A stretch of DNA of 64,000 nt from Hormiphora californensis (lineage: Eukaryota; Ctenophora; Tentaculata; Cydippida; Pleurobrachiidae), in assembly GCA_020137815.1 (NCBI GenBank), contig CM035356.1:3121063-3185062 (forward strand), given 5' to 3'. Position 1 is the first letter of the stretch. Each line of letters starts with the position of its first letter. The notes under the pieces are model-generated. The model had not been told where the DNA came from, searched no databases, and was given only the letters and a program-made list of their open reading frames with translations. Shown one piece after another: positions 27,896 to 38,710 of this stretch. The position numbers and the translations under genes were made by a program.

Positions 27896-28784
27896 TCATA
27901 TGACGTTGTGAAATGGAACTAATTGATCTAAAAGCGATTCCACTTCCAGGGCACTCCAATGGGTCTCTACAACCACCAAAAAAATTTACCGTGGGTACCG
28001 CGATGGAGAAATCGGTCATTTCCGGGTTTATTTTGCACCTACATAAATATAGGCTACGACGAATGCGATATACGGTAAAAACCGTCTTTGGAAACAAGTA
28101 GAAAAGAAATCAAGGGCACTAAAGTGTGTAGCGTCCTCGCATTAGTGGGGGTAGGTGCTGGAATTAAGTCTCCATCTTATCAGGTTAATTAGATAATTGG
28201 ATAATTAGATGCGCACATAGCCGTTTTATGGTTATACGGTAAAAACCATCTTTGGAATGGAGTAGAGAAAAAACCGAGGGTATAGTTAGGGGCGGGGGGC
28301 TTGTGAATTGGAAAAAAAATCGAACCAGCCAATTTCTTCACCAATGTATCCCAAATGGTCCCCAGAAACACCAAAAAGTTTTGTCCGGCTCGGGATGAAG
28401 GGCAGAGGGTCCATTTCCGGGTTTATATGCATGCGTGTCAAGTGCTGTGAGGGGGGACACAAAAATCGTAAAAATTGTAGTTTTGGACCCGGAAAAAGGG
28501 TCTACCCCGACCGGAAACACCGTGTTAGTGGGGGTAGAGCATGTCAAATTTATGATTAAACCATTTGCTAATGAGATAATTACATAATTAGTCAACTAAT
28601 TATCAAAAAATCGTAAAAATTGGAGTTTTTGACCCAGAAAAGACATATTCCGACCGGAATCATCGTGTTAGTGGGGGTAGAGCGGGTCAAAATTACCCTC
28701 AGCCCATTTGATAATGAGATAATTGCATAATTAGTAGACCAATTATCGACAAACTTCAAAATTAGAGTTTTGAATCCGGAAAAT

Positions 28785-30115
28785 GGCCGTGCTAATACCC
28801 CTCCGATCCTACCTGATACCCATCAGACCGTGCTATTATATACCCCTCTAACCCTACTAAAAACTCCTCTGACCCTACTAGGTAGCCCTCTGACCCTACC
28901 CGATACCTCTCAGACCCTACTAGATACCGTAAGACCCTCCCAGATACCCCTCTGGTCCTCCCAGATAACCCTGAGACCGTGCTAGATACCCCTCAAACCC
29001 CATTAGATACCCCTCTGATCCTACCTGATACCCCTCTGACCCTCCCATATAACCCTTAGACCATGCGAGATACCCTAAGACCCTTCCAGATACCCCTCTG
29101 GTCCTCCCAGATAACCCTGAGACCGTGCTATATACCTCTCAAACCCCATTAGACACCCCTTTGATCCTACTAGATACCCCTTTGATCCTACCTGATACCC
29201 CTCAGGCCCTACTAGATACCCTAAGGCCCTCTCTGATACCCCTCTGACCCTACCTGATAACTCTTAGACCATGCTAGATACCCCTAAAACCCCATTTGAT
29301 ACCCCCTTGACTCTACTAGATACCCCTCTGACCCTACCTAATACCCCTGTGACCCTACCTGATACCCCTCAGACCCTACTAGATACCCTAGCACCCTGAA
29401 GGTATCAAGCCAAGTAGGGCCAGAGTGGTATCTAGTAATACTAGACTAATATGGACAGAGGGGTATCTTGGAGGGCCTTAGGGTATCTCGCATGGTCTAA
29501 GGGTTATCTGGGAGGGTCAGAGAGGTATCAGGTACGATCAGAGGGGTATCAAATGGAGTTTGAGGGGTGTCTAGCATGGTCTAAGGGTTATCAGGTAGGG
29601 TAAGAGAGGTATCTGGGAGGGTCTTAGGGTATCTGGTAAATTCAGAGGGGTATTAAATGGGGCTTGAGGGGTATCTAGCATGGTCTTAGAGTTATAAGGT
29701 AGGGTCAGAGGGGTATCAGGTAGGATCAAAGGGGTATCTAGTAGGATCAAAGGGGTGTCTAATGGGGTTTGAGAGGTATCTAGCACGGTCTCAGGGTTAT
29801 CTGGGAGGACCAGAGGGGTATCTGGAAGGGTCTTAGGGTATCTCGCATGGTCTAAGGGTTATATGGGAGGGTCAGAGGGGTATCAGGTAGGATCAGAGGG
29901 GTATCTAATGGGGTTTGAGGGGTGTCTAGCATGGTCTAAGGGTTATCAGGTAGGGCAAGAGAGGTATCTGGGAGGGTCTTAGGGTATCTAGTAGGGTCTG
30001 AGAGGTATCGGGTAGGGTCAGAGGGCTACCTAGTAGGGTCAGAGGAGTTTTTAGTAGGATTAGAGGGGTATATAGCACGGTCTGATGGGTATCAGGTAGG
30101 ATCGGAGGGGTATTA
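28785..30115. repeat. Inverted 22-bp minisatellite arrays at the palindrome core
   Basis: Units of the type CCCTCTGACCCTACCTGATA(C) of about 22 bp run from 28785 to about 29395. From about 29400 to 30115 the same unit runs on the opposite strand (GGGTATCAGGTAGGGTCAGA). The strand switch is close to 29395-29420. Confidence 0.9.
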
Positions 30116-30636
30116 GCACGGCCATTTTCCGGATTCAAAACTCTAATTTTGAAGTTTGTCGATAATTGGTCTACTAATTATGCAATTATCTCATTATCAA
30201 ATGGGTTGAGGGTAATTTTGACCCGCTCTACCCCCACTAACACGATGATTCCGGTCGGAATATGTCTTTTCTGGGTCAAAAACTCCAATTTTTACGATTT
30301 TTTGATAATTAGTTGACTAATTATGTAATTATCTCATTAGCAAATGGTTTAATCATAAATTTGACATGCTCTACCCCCACTAACACGGTGTTTCCGGTCG
30401 GGGTAGACCCTTTTTCCGGGTCCAAAACTCCAATTTTTACGATTTTTGTGTCCCCCCTCACAGTACTTGACGCGCATGCATATAAACCCGGAAATGGACC
30501 CTCTGCCCTTCATCCCGAGCCGGACAAAACTTTTTGGTGTTTCTGGGGACCATTTGGGATACATTGGTGAAGAAATTGGCTGGTTCGATTTTTTTTCCAA
30601 TTCGGGGTGATATTTTCCATTCCCGCCCCTAACTAG

Positions 30637-31193
30637 TACTAGAGTGATCAGCGTCCTCGAATTAGTGGGGGTAGGTACCAAAATTAAGTTCCTATCTCAT
30701 CGCGTTAATTAGATAATTGGATAATTAGGTATGCGCATAACCGTTTTTAGGTTACATGGCTATAGCCACTTAGGAATGGTTTAGAGACTTTTCATTGGTG
30801 CCATTTTGTAGGCAATAGCCAAGTTATGGGGGGTCGACGTCGGACTTTTAAGCTCTATATTCAACCATTTAGCCGTTATATGGCTTTAAAGGTGCTCAAA
30901 ATCGGTCTTTTTACCGCTTTTTTGCTCACTTTGAACACCTTTAAAGCCAAATAACGGCTAAACGGTTGAATATATAGCTTAAAAGTCCGACGTCGACCCC
31001 CAATAACTTGGCTATTGCCTACAAAATGGCACCAATGAAAAGTCTCTAAACCATTCCTAAGTGGCTATAGCCATGTAACCTAAAAACGGTTATGCGCATA
31101 CCTAGTTATCCCATTATCTAATTAACGCGATGAGATAGGAACTTAATTTTGGTACCTACCCCCACTAATTCGAGGACGCTGATCACTCTAGTA
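30637..31193. mobile_element. Nested fold-back MITE in the right palindrome arm
   Basis: A 555-bp hairpin element whose arms of about 270 bp meet near 30915. Ends are TACTAGAGTGATCAGCGTCC and its inverse. The equivalent place in the left arm (about 28275-28282, TATAGTTAGGGGCGGG) lacks it, so it inserted after the palindrome formed. A TA duplication fits the junctions and would suit a Tc1/mariner-type MITE. Its inner ends share the TTAGTGGGGGTAG word with the host palindrome. Confidence 0.7.
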
Positions 31194-31598
31194 CCCTCGG
31201 TTTTTTCTCTACTCCATTCCAAAGATGGTTTTTACCGTATAACCATAAAACGGCTATGTGCACATCTAATTATCCAATTATCTAATTAACCTGATAAGAT
31301 GGAGACTTAATTCCAGCACCTACCCCCACTAATGCGAGGACGCTACACACTTTAGTGCCCTTGATTTCTTTTCTATTTGTTTCCAAAGACGGTTTTTACC
31401 GTATATCGCATTCGTCCTAGCCTATATTTATGCAGGTGCAAAATAAACCCGGAAATGACCGATTTCTCCATCGCGGTACCCGCGGTAAATTTTTTTGGTG
31501 GTTGTAGAGACCCATTGGAGGGCCCTGGAAGTGGAATCGCTTTTAGATCAATTACTTCCTTTTTCAGCGTCATATCGACGTCATATGACTGGCCTATA

Positions 31599-31955
31599 AA
31601 CAAAAGGAAGGGGATGATTAAAATTTAAAAGAAAGATACTCCTAGATAAGAAGATGGTGGATGTGGGTATAGGTAAAAGAGACGCTAATAAATGAGACAA
31701 ATATCGTGGTTATTGTTCCTGAAAGTACAGGAATTTGAAACCTGCAAAAAAAACATGATAAATAAGTTAACAATTGGTAAAACACAGTGAAATCAGTCAG
31801 TATGTTTGTCTCTCGGTAATATGATGGCTTATTAAAACCCCTGCAGTTTCCGTTTTCAGGATCTATATTTCCCTGCTCACACCATCATATATTCATCACA
31901 GAGCTAGCACGGTCTGTGAGGGTTCGGTAGATCAAATTTCCCCGGATATAAGGCC
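31599..31955. other. Spacer between the palindrome and BCCIP; nothing recognised
   Basis: AT-rich single-copy-looking sequence holding the BCCIP 3' flank and possibly the HSPA4 promoter if an untranslated first exon exists. I saw no clear heat-shock element. Confidence 0.35.
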
Positions 31956-33167
31956 TCAGGATTCTGAACTCAAAGTCTCCACAATCTTGTCAACACTTTT
32001 CAGGAACCTGTCAGTGGGGACCACCAGGACAGTCCTATAACCCTGGGAAACCTCCTCTGCTCTCTTTGTAGTGTCCATAGGGGCAAGTGTTTCATCCGTT
32101 ACCTTCCAAGAGAATGAGTGTGTGGCAATTTCCGATAACATCGACAAATCAGCTCCTTCATATTGGACCGAGGGGGTGGCATGCTTGGAGCGTTTCACCT
32201 TACGGCCCTGTTCCGGTTCTTGAAACGATTTAGCGAGCATGACAAGGTTCCTCACGTTATAAGAAGTGTTCTCCCTCCGTTCTGTGATTAATTCCATTTT
32301 AAGGGCCTTGTACAGCTGGGCTGTTATCTGGAGAGGGAGGTTATTGAACTTGGCATTCAGTAGGAATGCAGTGTCTGGGCAGGAGAGAATCTTGTCAACA
32401 TCACTGGTTGTGTCAGCGTCACATTTAGAGAGTAGGGAGGTGGTCAACTGTTTTAGTTTGGCAGAGTCAGGGAAAAGGGAGAGAGGGAGGATAGAGGCGA
32501 CAGCGAATACAGGGTCATCTTCACCTTCCTCGATATCAGCTCCTTTGATAACGGTGCCAACCTGGGAATACAAATTGGGTAGTTTATCAACTCAGCAGTT
32601 AGCTCAGAGAGAGAGAGAGAGAGTTATGAGAGATAATAAGTTTAAACAAACGTCAGACGGTCTGACGTTTGTTTAAACTTGTTATCTGACTCAGCCCATC
32701 GAGATATTACAAAACTAATTCTTGCTCAGATCTCAACATTCAGAATAATCAATTAATCTACCCAAGTATGTGTGAGATTTCCCCATTCAACTATTGTACA
32801 ATGAGTGTGTATCAGTACCAGCAGGAGGTATCAAAATCACTTCCCACTAACCTTATAGTTATCAATGTATCAGTACCAACAGGAGGTACGGGGGGATATG
32901 GGATACAATACTAACCTTATAGTTATCAATGAGTGTCTGACTAAAGTTCCCCACATCCAGAGTTAATCCCTTCACCAGCCCATCAAGAAGTGCCCTCACT
33001 CCATCCCAATCTTCATCGGCCGGTGGGTACGCCTCGAATTCAATCTGTGTTACCTCCATCGCGGGCATGGGTGGCAAGACATTAGTTTCCGTTTCACTGT
33101 TTCCTCCATCCGATGTTGACATTTCTTCATCGCCAGACGAGGACGACTCATTTGTATGTGTTATCAT
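31956..33167 (-). CDS. BCCIP: BCCIP (BRCA2 and CDKN1A-interacting protein) homologue
   Basis: BCCIP is a nuclear protein that binds BRCA2 and p21 and, in its yeast form Bcp1, supports ribosomal protein import. Two exons, 33167-32916 and 32561-31956, join in phase 0 and give 285 aa (human about 314-322). The N-terminus is an acidic Ser/Asp/Glu tail. Then comes IEFEAYPPADEDWDGVRALL, the family's conserved EF-like start, then GTVIKGADIEEGEDDPVFAV after the splice. Later parts include LLNAKFNNLPLQITAQLYKA and a C-terminal YRTVLVVPTDRFLKSVDKIV. The start ATG is the first in frame and precedes the acidic tail. A shadow copy of the donor lies in the intron. It reads away from the sushi-protein gene, 1.3 kb to the right. 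Confidence 0.9.
32641..32692. repeat. Near-perfect short palindrome in the BCCIP intron
   Basis: GTTTAAACAAACGTCAGAC is followed directly by its inverse GTCTGACGTTTGTTTAAAC, extended by ATAA/TTAT outside, giving arms of about 24 bp with no loop. It lies next to a GA tract at 32608-32623. Confidence 0.85.
32845..32925. repeat. Duplicated BCCIP exon 1 donor
   Basis: ACTAACCTTATAGTTATCAATG occurs at about 32846 and at the real exon end (32911 onwards), 65 bp apart, together with TATCAGTACCARCAGGAGGT flanks. On the sense strand the copy carries 15 exonic bases ATTGATAACTATAAG and the GTTAGT donor. Confidence 0.85.
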
Positions 33168-34471
33168 AACTAAAGAAGTGATTTGGAAATGAGCCTGGTA
33201 GGATTAGAGAGAGAGAGAGATAGAGGTGGAAAGGGAGAGAGGTGGAGATAGAGAGAGATATATAGATAGATAGAGAGATAGAGAGGGAGAGAGAGAGAAA
33301 GAGAGAGAGAAAGAGTGGGGGAGAGAGTGATAGAGTGATAGAAAGAGAAAGAGAGGGAGGCCTATATCTAGTATAGGGTCAGAGACATGATTCTTTTCTG
33401 GACAACAATCTACATCTCTATAGATAATGGGTTATAGATGGAAACTATCACGTTGAGTTATGGCTCCCGCCTCCCCCTCGCTCTCTATCTTGCCCTCTCC
33501 CTCTCTCTCTTGCTCTCTCTCCCTCTCTCTCGCTAACGCTTTGCTTGAGCCCTGTCTGTCTTAGATAACAGAATACGGGGAAACATGTTATTGTTACTTG
33601 GCAACTCTTGGCAATTCTTCTTCTTGGCAAGCTATATGATTCAAGATGAATAGAGAGGAGAGATACATACAAAATATAGTGGAGATAACCACTATATCAC
33701 CCGATTCTTTCTAACGGCCCATTAACACTGAGCTGAGGGATGCAGCAGTTGAACTTGTTGGCAGAGAGAGTTATTGGGATTGCATTGTACCCAGTCTTAA
33801 TGGCCGCCTCTTCCACAAGTCCAGATCACGCTCTTTCCCTATTCAACACCACGGCAGAGAGGTCAGTTCTTTGTCTGGGCTATTCAACTTGTGTCTCGGA
33901 CTATAACTGATTCCAGTTCTAACAATTTACCTTTGTCTGTTATGGCTGATTTAACAATCGAGTCAAATGACTTGATTATTTACAGTAAAGGTTGACAAGA
34001 AACCTAGAAATTTTCTTCCACTTTTATATTTTTCTGGGATTGTAAGCATTTTTTGTAGAAAAGTAATCTAATAAAATAGCAGATTCAGAGCGCTTTCCAG
34101 CGCTCAGCCTAGCCCTATGCACAGTGCACACTGCACACTCATAGCTCGTGCTGACAATGAGTGCCGCTGTACTCTGCATAGCACTTTTTGTATCTATATT
34201 TTTCTACACGACAAAAAATCGAAAAAGTAAAATTTTAGGTTTCTTTTAAATACATTTTGATAAACGTGTCTATTTGTCAAAATAAACATTCGAGAGTGAA
34301 TTTATAGATTCTATGCATGGGAAATAATACGATTGAGAGATGTAGACAGCACTACTCTTGAAAGAGTGCTGAGTGACTTCTACGAAATCGTATCGCTAGT
34401 TAGCAGAGATTAATTAACCGCTGTAAACAGTCTAAATATAATTAGTATCATTTATTTAGTGATATATGTGT
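33168..34471. promoter_or_regulatory. Divergent intergenic region between BCCIP and the sushi gene
   Basis: The two genes start 1.3 kb apart and read outward, so both promoters should lie here. The BCCIP side holds GA microsatellite tracts (33205-33358) and a CT patch at 33470-33535. The other side is AT-rich, with TATATGTG about 10 bp before the sushi-gene ATG. No specific factor site can be supported. Confidence 0.35.
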
Positions 34472-35427
34472 ATGGAAATGATACGTTTCCTTCTCTTCGC
34501 AGCTGCACTGTGTAAGACAGGAAATTTTGTTCTTGCAGTAACAGGTTAGTCTCCGATTTTGTTAATATTTTATGCATATCATAGAAAGTGTGCTACTCGT
34601 GTATTCATACCATGATCTGATTGGTAAATTTATTTCGTTTTAGACTGGACAGCTATTGAGCGGGACGTGAAAATACCCTGGGACCTGGAGGCAACACCTC
34701 TCCAGATAACGACGAATACTGAAGGCAGTTTTTTCGTGTCGTTTTACAATAACGCCGGCTCCTCTATCGGTTATATCCAAATGATGTACTCCCGAACCCC
34801 AGCTGATTATAAGATTATCCACTGTACCAACGGCTTTTATAAGCTCAACATACAGCCACCGGAGGAAATGGAAAAGACATGGACCATCACCAAAACAGAG
34901 ACCACCCTCTTCCTCACATGTAACAACGTTGAGGTTCTAAAGCTCCTGTTCGCAAATCAAAAGAGCAGCTGTGACACAAAGTTGGGTGGTAATGTTGTAG
35001 GAAAGATCTCTTTCTCTCCTAATTACGGCCTTCAATCTAAACTCTATAGAGCAGGTAACATTGATTTAAATGTAATCCAAACCACGTTATTAGTACTGAA
35101 CAAGGCTGGGGTCATATATGAGTTAGTGTTTGTTTTAACTGCATCCTAACTACAAAAAAGGACCAACACAGAGATTACCAGTCAATAATCAGGAGCTGGG
35201 TCTGTTATTATATTCCATGGAACTCACACCTTACTCTTTCTATTCAGCACCTGAGTGTCCTACCCTGACTGTTGAGGGATCAACACAAGAAAGCTGGGCT
35301 GCACTATCAGGGAGATCTGTTACCATCGAATGTGATAGTGCTACCACTGATATCCCTGTGAGAAGTGTAGCTCTAACTTGTCTAGAGGATGGATCATGGT
35401 CAAGTGATGCACCAAAGTGTGCAGCTG
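34472..35427 (+). CDS. Secreted or surface protein with a novel domain and a sushi domain
   Basis: Three exons join in frame: 34472-34543, 34644-35054, 35248-35427. The first encodes MEMIRFLLFAALCKTGNFVL, a plausible signal peptide. The second gives a domain of about 137 residues with DWTAIERDVKIPWDLEAT, an aromatic-rich middle (SFFVSFYN), KTWTITKTETTLFLTCNN and a late cysteine (SSCDTKLGGN). I do not recognise this domain with certainty; it is reminiscent of extracellular domains often annotated as farnesoic-acid-methyltransferase-like in invertebrates. The third exon encodes one sushi/CCP module: APECPTLTV, IECDS, LTCLEDGSWS, APKCAA, with the expected four cysteines and the tryptophan. Exon 3 ends in a donor (GTATGT), so more exons may follow, but I found none before the repeats. 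Confidence 0.65.
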
Positions 35428-35811
35428 GTATGTGCTGCTATTTCTCTTTTGAGATCTTATCTTATTCTTATCATACAATAATCCCTCTTTTAATTCTTAT
35501 AACATTTTCAACTTCTTGGCGCTTCATCATTTATCAACAGGCCGTTGAAAGTCCGCAGCCTACGGCCTGGTTCTCTTGCATTTTATATTTAGGATATGGA
35601 ACTTAAGGTGAATTTATGGTTAAGACTTAAGGTTAAGATCCACCAAATAACCAAGATATCTAAACGTTTTATTTCTGTCCAGCAGCACGTGAAAAAGTTT
35701 CATGAAAAACTGATAACCCTTAAAATAACCCTAACCACACGCTGTATGTGTCAATGTGTCCAAGGCACACTTTTTGGCCTAAACTGTAAATTTTAGGCCC
35801 AGATGCACGCC

Positions 35812-35884
35812 TGGAGCTTGGAGTTTGGAGCTGTTCTGCACTGTGATTGCAATCACAGTACAGAACAGCTCCACTGAAGCTCCA
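35812..35884. repeat. Imperfect hairpin of about 73 bp
   Basis: GGAGCTGTTCTG and TGTGATTG are followed by their inverses CAATCACA and CAGAACAGCTCC, with outer TGGAGCTT/AAGCTCCA. The centre is near 35848. It may be a small fold-back element. Confidence 0.75.
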
Positions 35885-35984
35885 AGATTGGCTGAAACTG
35901 TGATTCCGAGCGCATTCAGAGGCCTGTAAAAATAAAAATAAAAGATGATGAAAAATCTTTATGATGATGAAAAATCTTTATCGA

Positions 35985-36230
35985 CCCGGAGTCGGGCGCG
36001 ATTATAATATGGGTGTCTTGCAGCCTGTTTACAGGTGCACGCTACCAAAAGAGTACACTTAGACCGACTTTTTTCAAACGGCTATAGCCACGCAACCACA
36101 TGGCCAATTTGAGTAAACTAAACGGTATCTGTTAGAGAATCGAGGGCGCCGTTACGATCTGGGTGTTTGGAGGCCTGTTTACAGGTGCGCGCTGCCAAAA
36201 AAGTTGATTCACTAAAATGGCTCTAACCGC
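35985..36230. repeat. Imperfect 150-bp direct duplication
   Basis: A segment around GGGTGTCTTGCAGCCTGTTTACAGGTGC (about 36009-36065) recurs diverged at about 36159-36215 (GGGTGTTTGGAGGCCTGTTT ACAGGTGC). The spacing is about 150 bp and each copy is followed by ACCAAAA/GCCAAAA. The following 36231-36700 holds no gene I can see. Confidence 0.6.
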
Positions 36231-36708
36231 TAAACCACTCAACCGTTTTGGCTGATTCAAAGTTTATCTGGTAGGGAATGTCAAGGCCTAACCCCAACCC
36301 AAACCCCACTTTAGCCCTAACCCTAAAAAACCGTTTGTCAGCACTCCCAAAACACCCAGATTTTAACGCTGGCCGAGAATCGATAGCCCTAACCGATAAC
36401 TCTAAATCAAACCATAACCAGACCCTTATGGATAGCCCTAACCCGTCGCGCGCGCTAAAACTACGAATTGTTAGCAATGAAAGGCACCCAGATTTTAACG
36501 TTTTCCCCCGGAGTCGAACTTTTTTTCTTTTTCGTCGAATTGTGTCCGGACATAATGTTTTTAATTCGCGCGTTACATTTAATTGCGACGCATAGCTAAC
36601 TTGATTCAAGCGCGCGATATTTCCCCATTGTGATATATTTTGTTTGTTCAAAATGCGACATTTTAAAAAAAATTTTACAGAGAAGGCGTTGGAAGGCGTC
36701 TGAACCCC

Positions 36709-37227
36709 GTAGTAGAGGCAATAACTACACTCACCCCCCTCTGATTTCTGTGAAACTTCTCCCATGCTAAGAGGTGGTATTGGAGGTTCAAATACCGCTG
36801 AGTTTAAACTTTAAGTCTGGAAATGTTCGGTTCGTCAATTATCGCTAACTGAAAAACGCCTAAATGGCCTAAATCGCGCTAAGTTCGGATTTGAAATTTT
36901 AGAGTTGTGACTCCAGACTTCGTGGAGATGTCCGCTAGGATGACAATATGCACCAAAATCGGACGGAAGCATAAATTCGCCCGAATTCGGTACGAAAAGA
37001 GCGTAAATGGCAAAAAAGTGATTTTGGATCCATGTCACGTGACCAAAATTCAGTCTACCCGGTTTAGGCCATTTTGGCGTTTTTCAATTATCGATAATTG
37101 GCGAACCGAACATTTTCCAGACTTAAACTCAGCGGTATTTGAACCTCCATTACCACCCTTTAGGCTTTAGCATGGGAGAAGTTTTACAGAAATCAGAGGA
37201 GGTGAGTGTAGTTATTGCCTCTACTAC
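36709..37227. mobile_element. Fold-back MITE, 519 bp
   Basis: Ends GTAGTAGAGGCAATAACTAC and its inverse. Arms of about 165 bp pair through CTTCTCCCATGCTAA, TTCAAATACCGCTGAGTTTA and GTTCGGTTCG, with small indels. No coding capacity. It abuts the 5' end of the LINE. Confidence 0.75.
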
Positions 37228-37339
37228 CGCTGTGAGTGGTCCCACCCCAACAACCCCTGAGTTCTAACAGATGCTCCTCCTGGGGATCGCCTGAATAAAC
37301 TAGGGATTCCAACGTCGCCAAGAAAGATATACCATCATC

Positions 37340-38710
37340 ATGGCTTGGGAAATGGCTAACGGAAAATCACAAATCAACATTGGAACCCGTTTCTACCAAA
37401 GCAAACTTTTCAACACTACACTACAAACTTTTCAACACTACTTTAAACAAATTAATTTGAGTTTCAGGAAGCATGACTCAATGACCCCCCTCGGAACGCT
37501 GACGATGAACACGACTAAGCAGTGCAAGGAGGAGGAGAACAAGCGGAATGAGGCTGTTATGGAGAAGCTGAGAAACCATGAGGACGCCAGCAACGATGTT
37601 AAACGCGTGCTAAAGGCCTACAGCGTCAAGGTCAAACACGATACTAACCTGAAAAATCTGGCCAAAATCAACGACGATGCCCTTCATGCTGTGGCAGAGT
37701 TTCTCGGGGGGAAACCCCTTAACGACTCCGGGCAGAAAACGTACAGGACCCGAACCAGCTTCATAGATTGGATAATCATGGCCATAGAAGGTCTGTTTCA
37801 ACAAGACTGCAGTGCGTGTAAAGGGTCATATACCCTAGAGAGAGGAGCTAAAGCCAAGTTTACCTGTGCCAGCTGTGGAGGAGGATCCCATGACTGTGAA
37901 CAGGTGATGAGTCATCCTGCATTGAACGTCCCCGGCTTTGTGTGGGTGTGCGACGGATGCACCAAGAAGTTTAGTCTGGAGACTCTTTCAGGCACGGATG
38001 ATGTAGATGAACCGCCTCAGAGCGGCGCCAGCGAGAGAAAATTCAGTTTCCCATCTACTCAAGCAGCAACCACCACTGACAAAGAAGACGAGCCGGAGGA
38101 GAAGAAGGAGGCAATCAAACCTACAGAGGTATGTTCTTTCTATCTCAGGAGGAAATGTCGGCATGGGAGAGACGGCACCAAGAAGTGGAAGGGGGCAGAA
38201 TGCCCGAAAAAACACCCGGAAATCTGTAGAAAATACAGTAACTATGGGACCATGAGACGCGGGGGTTGTAATCGAGGGGCAGAGTGCAGATTCTACCATG
38301 TACCATTGTGCCGTTCATCGGAAACTCGCCATGAGTGCTTGAAGGAAGACTGCCAACACCAACACCTAAAGAATACCAGAAGATCCAACGACGAAGGATG
38401 GAAGATAGCCGGGCAACGGAACCGCAACACTTCCGGCCAGTACCAGCCTAAAAACCGGACTCGATCACGATCTAGTTCCAGAACCAGGAACGCCAGCAAC
38501 ATTTCCAGTGCTGACAGGAATAGGTCCAGGGAACCATCCAGGGAGGACACAAACAAGAGTAAAGAGGAGGATTTTTTCGAGCGCCTCCTAGAGAGGCTAA
38601 CAATCTCTCTCCCAGGGCTTGTGGCGTCCGAGATACACAAACACAGGCCAGTCTCGAACATATCGTGGAACATTCCACCCGGCACGCAATTGACACAGGG
38701 TGCACGCTAA
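37340..38710 (+). CDS. LINE ORF1 protein with PHD-like and CCCH zinc fingers
   Basis: 456 aa by the first ATG; a later start at 37484 (MTPLGTLTMN) is possible. Residues about 155-215 hold CSACKGSY, CASCGGGSH and VCDGCTKKF, a cysteine/histidine pattern like a PHD or related cross-brace finger. Residues about 265-345 hold CCCH-type repeats: CSFYLRRKC, CPKKHPEIC, GGCNRGAECRFYH, CLKEDCQHQH. A basic Arg/Ser region follows (RTRSRSSSRTRN). ORF1 proteins of this kind bind the element RNA. It overlaps the start of ORF2 by about 45 bases in another frame. Confidence 0.8.
   Translation: MAWEMANGKSQINIGTRFYQSKLFNTTLQTFQHYFKQINLSFRKHDSMTPLGTLTMNTTKQCKEEENKRNEAVMEKLRNHEDASNDVKRVLKAYSVKVKHDTNLKNLAKINDDALHAVAEFLGGKPLNDSGQKTYRTRTSFIDWIIMAIEGLFQQDCSACKGSYTLERGAKAKFTCASCGGGSHDCEQVMSHPALNVPGFVWVCDGCTKKFSLETLSGTDDVDEPPQSGASERKFSFPSTQAATTTDKEDEPEEKKEAIKPTEVCSFYLRRKCRHGRDGTKKWKGAECPKKHPEICRKYSNYGTMRRGGCNRGAECRFYHVPLCRSSETRHECLKEDCQHQHLKNTRRSNDEGWKIAGQRNRNTSGQYQPKNRTRSRSSSRTRNASNISSADRNRSREPSREDTNKSKEEDFFERLLERLTISLPGLVASEIHKHRPVSNISWNIPPGTQLTQGAR

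Noticed and set aside
36290-36335. CCCTAACCCTAA telomere-like words
   Set aside because: Only about two perfect units in a degenerate AACCC-rich patch; not an interstitial telomere array.
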